Assembly: GCF_000002425.4 (NCBI RefSeq)
Contig: NC_037275.1
Coordinates: forward strand, 6,466,607 to 6,530,606
Origin: Physcomitrium patens
Lineage: Eukaryota; Streptophyta; Bryopsida; Funariales; Funariaceae
Length of the DNA stretch: 64,000 bases
Direction of reading: 5' to 3'
Shown: positions 61,608-64,000 of the stretch, piece by piece
Numbering within the stretch: position 1 is the stretch's first letter
How the letters are laid out: every line of letters begins with the position of its first letter
Made by a program: the position numbers and the translations under genes
The notes under the pieces: model-generated
Seen by the model: the letters and a program-made list of their open reading frames with translations, nothing else
Database searches by the model: none
What the model was told of the DNA's origin: nothing

Positions 61608-63593
61608 ATGTTGATGGAAGGAGGGTCGCTTCCTCCTCGAAAACGATTGCTGGCAGGATTGAAGCAAAATGGGTGGTTGTCCACTTCCCCCCCACCTGCT
61701 GTGTCATCGAGCGGGGCTGCTGAGGATGCGGTTGGACTGGGGAATCACGCTGAGGAGAGAGCGGAGGTGTCAGCGAGCGTGGGGTTGAATGGGTTGAGTC
61801 AAGTATTGAAGAAGCCAAGGGTGGTGAGGTACGCAGATGGTTCAAGGTTTGGGAGACAAGTAATGGGGCCGGACGCAGCGGGCGAGGAGATGGCAGGGAG
61901 ATTGGGGGCTTCTCGGAAGATGCCGTCGTTGGGGTTGGTGAAGTTGGAGGGAGGCTCGCCCCAAGAAGCAGCCGTGGCAGCTCGGAACGCCGCAGCAGCA
62001 GCGGCGAAGGTGGCTGCCGCAGCGAAAGCGAACGCAGCTGCAAAAGTGAGCGCGGCTGTGAAAGCAGGTGCAGCTGCGAAGGCAGCATTGGAGGCCGTTG
62101 CATATGCGTGCAGAGCAGAGGCTGCGTGTGGGGCGGAGCTGCAAAGGAAGATGATTGCGGAGAAGGGGTCTGGAGGAGGAAATAGAAGAATGAGGCTGGA
62201 GATTAATATGCGTTCTAAGCCTCATCGGGACAGGAGCTGGAAGGGGGAGGGATACGGGGGTAGGCGGTTGGTAGATGACGTACAGTTAGCCCGGCAGCTG
62301 CATAGAGTAGTAAACAACAGCCCGCGAGTATCTCGAAGCACTGCTCCGTTGCGTCGGAAGGTGTCAATGGAGCCGCAGACTCCGTTGAGTGGAGTGAGCA
62401 GCAGCATTACCGAAGCTATTAAGTCTAGGGCTCTTACGTGCGGTGTGGTTGGAGCGGAGGACACGCAGCTGCATGGTAAGGGTCAAAATCAAAATGGGCA
62501 TGGTCAGCAGCAGGAGCAGCACGCGCATGTGCATGTGCAATTCCGGCAACAGCAGACTCGACCTCGGTCGATCACGCACAGGGAGTCGAGGCGCATCGAC
62601 AACAGGACGTCTCGGCACGAGGTGAAGATGACAAAGGAGGGTAAGAGCGGTGTGGATGTGGGTATGAATGGGGGAGAAGTTGAGGAGATGCAGCTGGAGG
62701 GTTTGGAGGTGTTGGGTGATGCGGGTATGAATGCGCTAGATGATTTCATGCGACATCAGCGGATGGTTGAGCACGGAGGTGAAGAGGTGAGCGGGAATGT
62801 GAAGACCGAGGCGATAGGTGGAGTGATGGAGTTCGACGGTGGTGGAGTTGCGGACGAGGCGAGCATGTTTTCGGACGCATTGGTGAAGGCAGATGGTGCA
62901 GGGGTGGAGGGCCGAGTGGGAGGCGTAGGGGTGAACGATGAGAGGCGGGACTATCTCCAGAAGACATTGGAGGCGGCGGTGCTGACGGACACAGCAGTAC
63001 CGTTCAATGAGGGCGGTCATGTAGAGGTGTCGGAAATAGAGACGGTTCGGGCGGAGGCGGGAGGTGCTGTGATAAGGCAAGATATGGAGCATGGGCAGCC
63101 ACAGGAGGTGGTGGGGTCGTCAGGGTTGGGTGGGATGGGAATTGAAGCAGGATGGGAGGGTGAAGCGCAGGTGCAGAGGGATGTGTACGAGAGAATGGCA
63201 TCGGAGCCGACTCTCGTGATCGGCGGTGTCTGCGCTGTGCAGAAGCGTTTGACAGCGGCAAGGGAGGAGAGGGTCGCTGTTGATGACGTGGAAATGGGGG
63301 ATATAGGTGAAGAGATTACGGTTGGACCATCGAGCACTAGCGAAGTTCGTTCAGAGGCACTATCAGTGGTGCAAGACTGGTGTTCATCTGGACCCAGGGG
63401 TTTGGCCGAAGTTGGGTTGGAGGAGTCGGATTTGGGAGGTTGGGTGGAGTTGAGAGAAAGAGTAGGGACAAGGACAGGTGTTTCGAGTACTTGTTGCTTG
63501 GAAAGTGGATCGTCAACGATGGAACCGGAGGAAGAGAAGTGTGCACACGATGAGAACGCACTAGTTGCTGTTCCACAAGCTTCATTTGGGTAG
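61608..63593 (+). CDS. Ala/Lys-rich protein of unknown function
   Basis: A single 661-codon frame from the ATG at 61608; the frame is open further upstream to 61503 without another ATG. The family is not recognised. The N-terminus has a basic motif, LPPRKRLLAGLKQNGW (residues 8-23), which may be conserved or a nuclear targeting signal, and a second block VVRYADGSRFGRQ near 70-82. Residues about 120-190 form a long Ala/Lys/Val-rich segment, likely helical and with a possible coiled coil (AAAAKVAAAAKANAAAK). A Gln/His-rich stretch follows near 290-320. The C-terminal half is rich in Gly, Glu and Val and acidic. No signal peptide or membrane segment is visible. Length, steady codon use and a clean leader argue for a real gene. 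A GGGTAG at the stop contains GT, so an alternative splice and longer C-terminus cannot be excluded. A nuclear regulatory or scaffold role is a guess from composition. Confidence 0.65.
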   Translation: MLMEGGSLPPRKRLLAGLKQNGWLSTSPPPAVSSSGAAEDAVGLGNHAEERAEVSASVGLNGLSQVLKKPRVVRYADGSRFGRQVMGPDAAGEEMAGRLGASRKMPSLGLVKLEGGSPQEAAVAARNAAAAAAKVAAAAKANAAAKVSAAVKAGAAAKAALEAVAYACRAEAACGAELQRKMIAEKGSGGGNRRMRLEINMRSKPHRDRSWKGEGYGGRRLVDDVQLARQLHRVVNNSPRVSRSTAPLRRKVSMEPQTPLSGVSSSITEAIKSRALTCGVVGAEDTQLHGKGQNQNGHGQQQEQHAHVHVQFRQQQTRPRSITHRESRRIDNRTSRHEVKMTKEGKSGVDVGMNGGEVEEMQLEGLEVLGDAGMNALDDFMRHQRMVEHGGEEVSGNVKTEAIGGVMEFDGGGVADEASMFSDALVKADGAGVEGRVGGVGVNDERRDYLQKTLEAAVLTDTAVPFNEGGHVEVSEIETVRAEAGGAVIRQDMEHGQPQEVVGSSGLGGMGIEAGWEGEAQVQRDVYERMASEPTLVIGGVCAVQKRLTAAREERVAVDDVEMGDIGEEITVGPSSTSEVRSEALSVVQDWCSSGPRGLAEVGLEESDLGGWVELRERVGTRTGVSSTCCLESGSSTMEPEEEKCAHDENALVAVPQASFG

Positions 63594-64000
63594 GCTGCCC
63601 GTCAGAGTAAGTTGAACCAGACAGCTACTCTGCATTGTAGTAGGTTGGTTTGCCCTCAATATATGTATGCTCCGGATTTCGTTTTTAAGTTCAGGCTTGC
63701 TTGATTTCTAGCTGATGATTGAAGTTGTGTGCACAGGTGGTTGAGTGACTGTGCGAGTATTCGCTTTTGTGGTTTGCGGAAGTCTTTATATCTGGGGGTT
63801 CTGCTGAAGTTGGATTACCAATTTGTTCGACATGTTCATTCGTCAGGAATTGAAGTTCAGTTTTAATTTTTTTTAATTTTTCACTTGTGGACGTCAAACA
63901 CTAGTGTCTGCTTGACACTTGTATAGAACCAGGTGGGTTTTCCTTCACTTTGATTAGTCGCTTCAGTCCATTAGAAATGACTGTTGATGATGTTGCCTTT
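63594..64000 (+). other. 3' flank of the Ala/Lys-rich gene
   Basis: Composition declines toward the window end, and no further coding frame is visible. It is probably 3' UTR. The minus-strand 68-aa frame at 63691-63897 has no motif. Confidence 0.4.

Noticed and set aside
61522-63337. Several Ser/Pro/Leu-rich minus-strand frames
   Set aside because: They are antisense shadows of the long Ala/Lys-rich plus-strand frame.

Overview
The window looks like nuclear DNA of a land plant. A moss is the best guess, with low confidence on the lineage. Two spliced minus-strand genes can be read completely through GT-AG introns: a pectin galacturonosyltransferase of the GAUT13/14 clade and a CYP33-type RRM protein. 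Two long plus-strand open frames add a DUF688-type protein and an unrecognised Ala/Lys-rich protein. The rest is very AT-rich, full of (TA)n and homopolymer tracts, broken by sharp islands of ordinary base composition. That contrast, a long Copia fossil, a possible LINE tail and large compact exons suggest a moss, but no marker in the window proves it.

Layout: 1-5.6 kb, AT-rich spacer with one GC-rich promoter-like island (1.38-1.88 kb). 5.6-9.9 kb, mixed-composition leader-like DNA ahead of the DUF688 gene (9.92-12.59 kb). 14-17.7 kb, spacer with a probable LINE C-terminal remnant. 17.7-18.9 kb, CYP33-like RRM gene (three exons, 168 aa). 19.5-20.3 kb, one copy of a long LTR-like repeat. 22.6-22.9 kb, a sequence bounded by a 16-bp inverted repeat. 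23.8-27.3 kb, GAUT13/14-like gene (six exons, 531 aa) with a strongly strand-skewed leader to about 28.4 kb. 28.7-40 kb, spacer with two orphan GC-rich islands (31.66-32.66 and 36.19-36.53 kb). 40-44.8 kb, a mixed-composition block that looks genic but in which no gene was recognised. 45-58.9 kb, a graveyard of LTR retroelements: three more copies of the LTR-like repeat, a gag-only internal region, and a decayed Copia element with its 3' LTR. 60.65-63.6 kb, leader, probable 5'-UTR intron and the 661-aa Ala/Lys-rich protein.

The four genes are unrelated housekeeping or regulatory loci: cell-wall pectin synthesis in the Golgi, spliceosome-associated RNA binding, and two proteins of unknown function. 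They do not form a pathway or cluster. No tRNA, rRNA, CRISPR or clear novel multi-gene system was found. The points most worth following up are the 661-aa protein, the orphan GC-rich islands, the four-copy LTR-like family and the inverted-repeat element at 22.6 kb.
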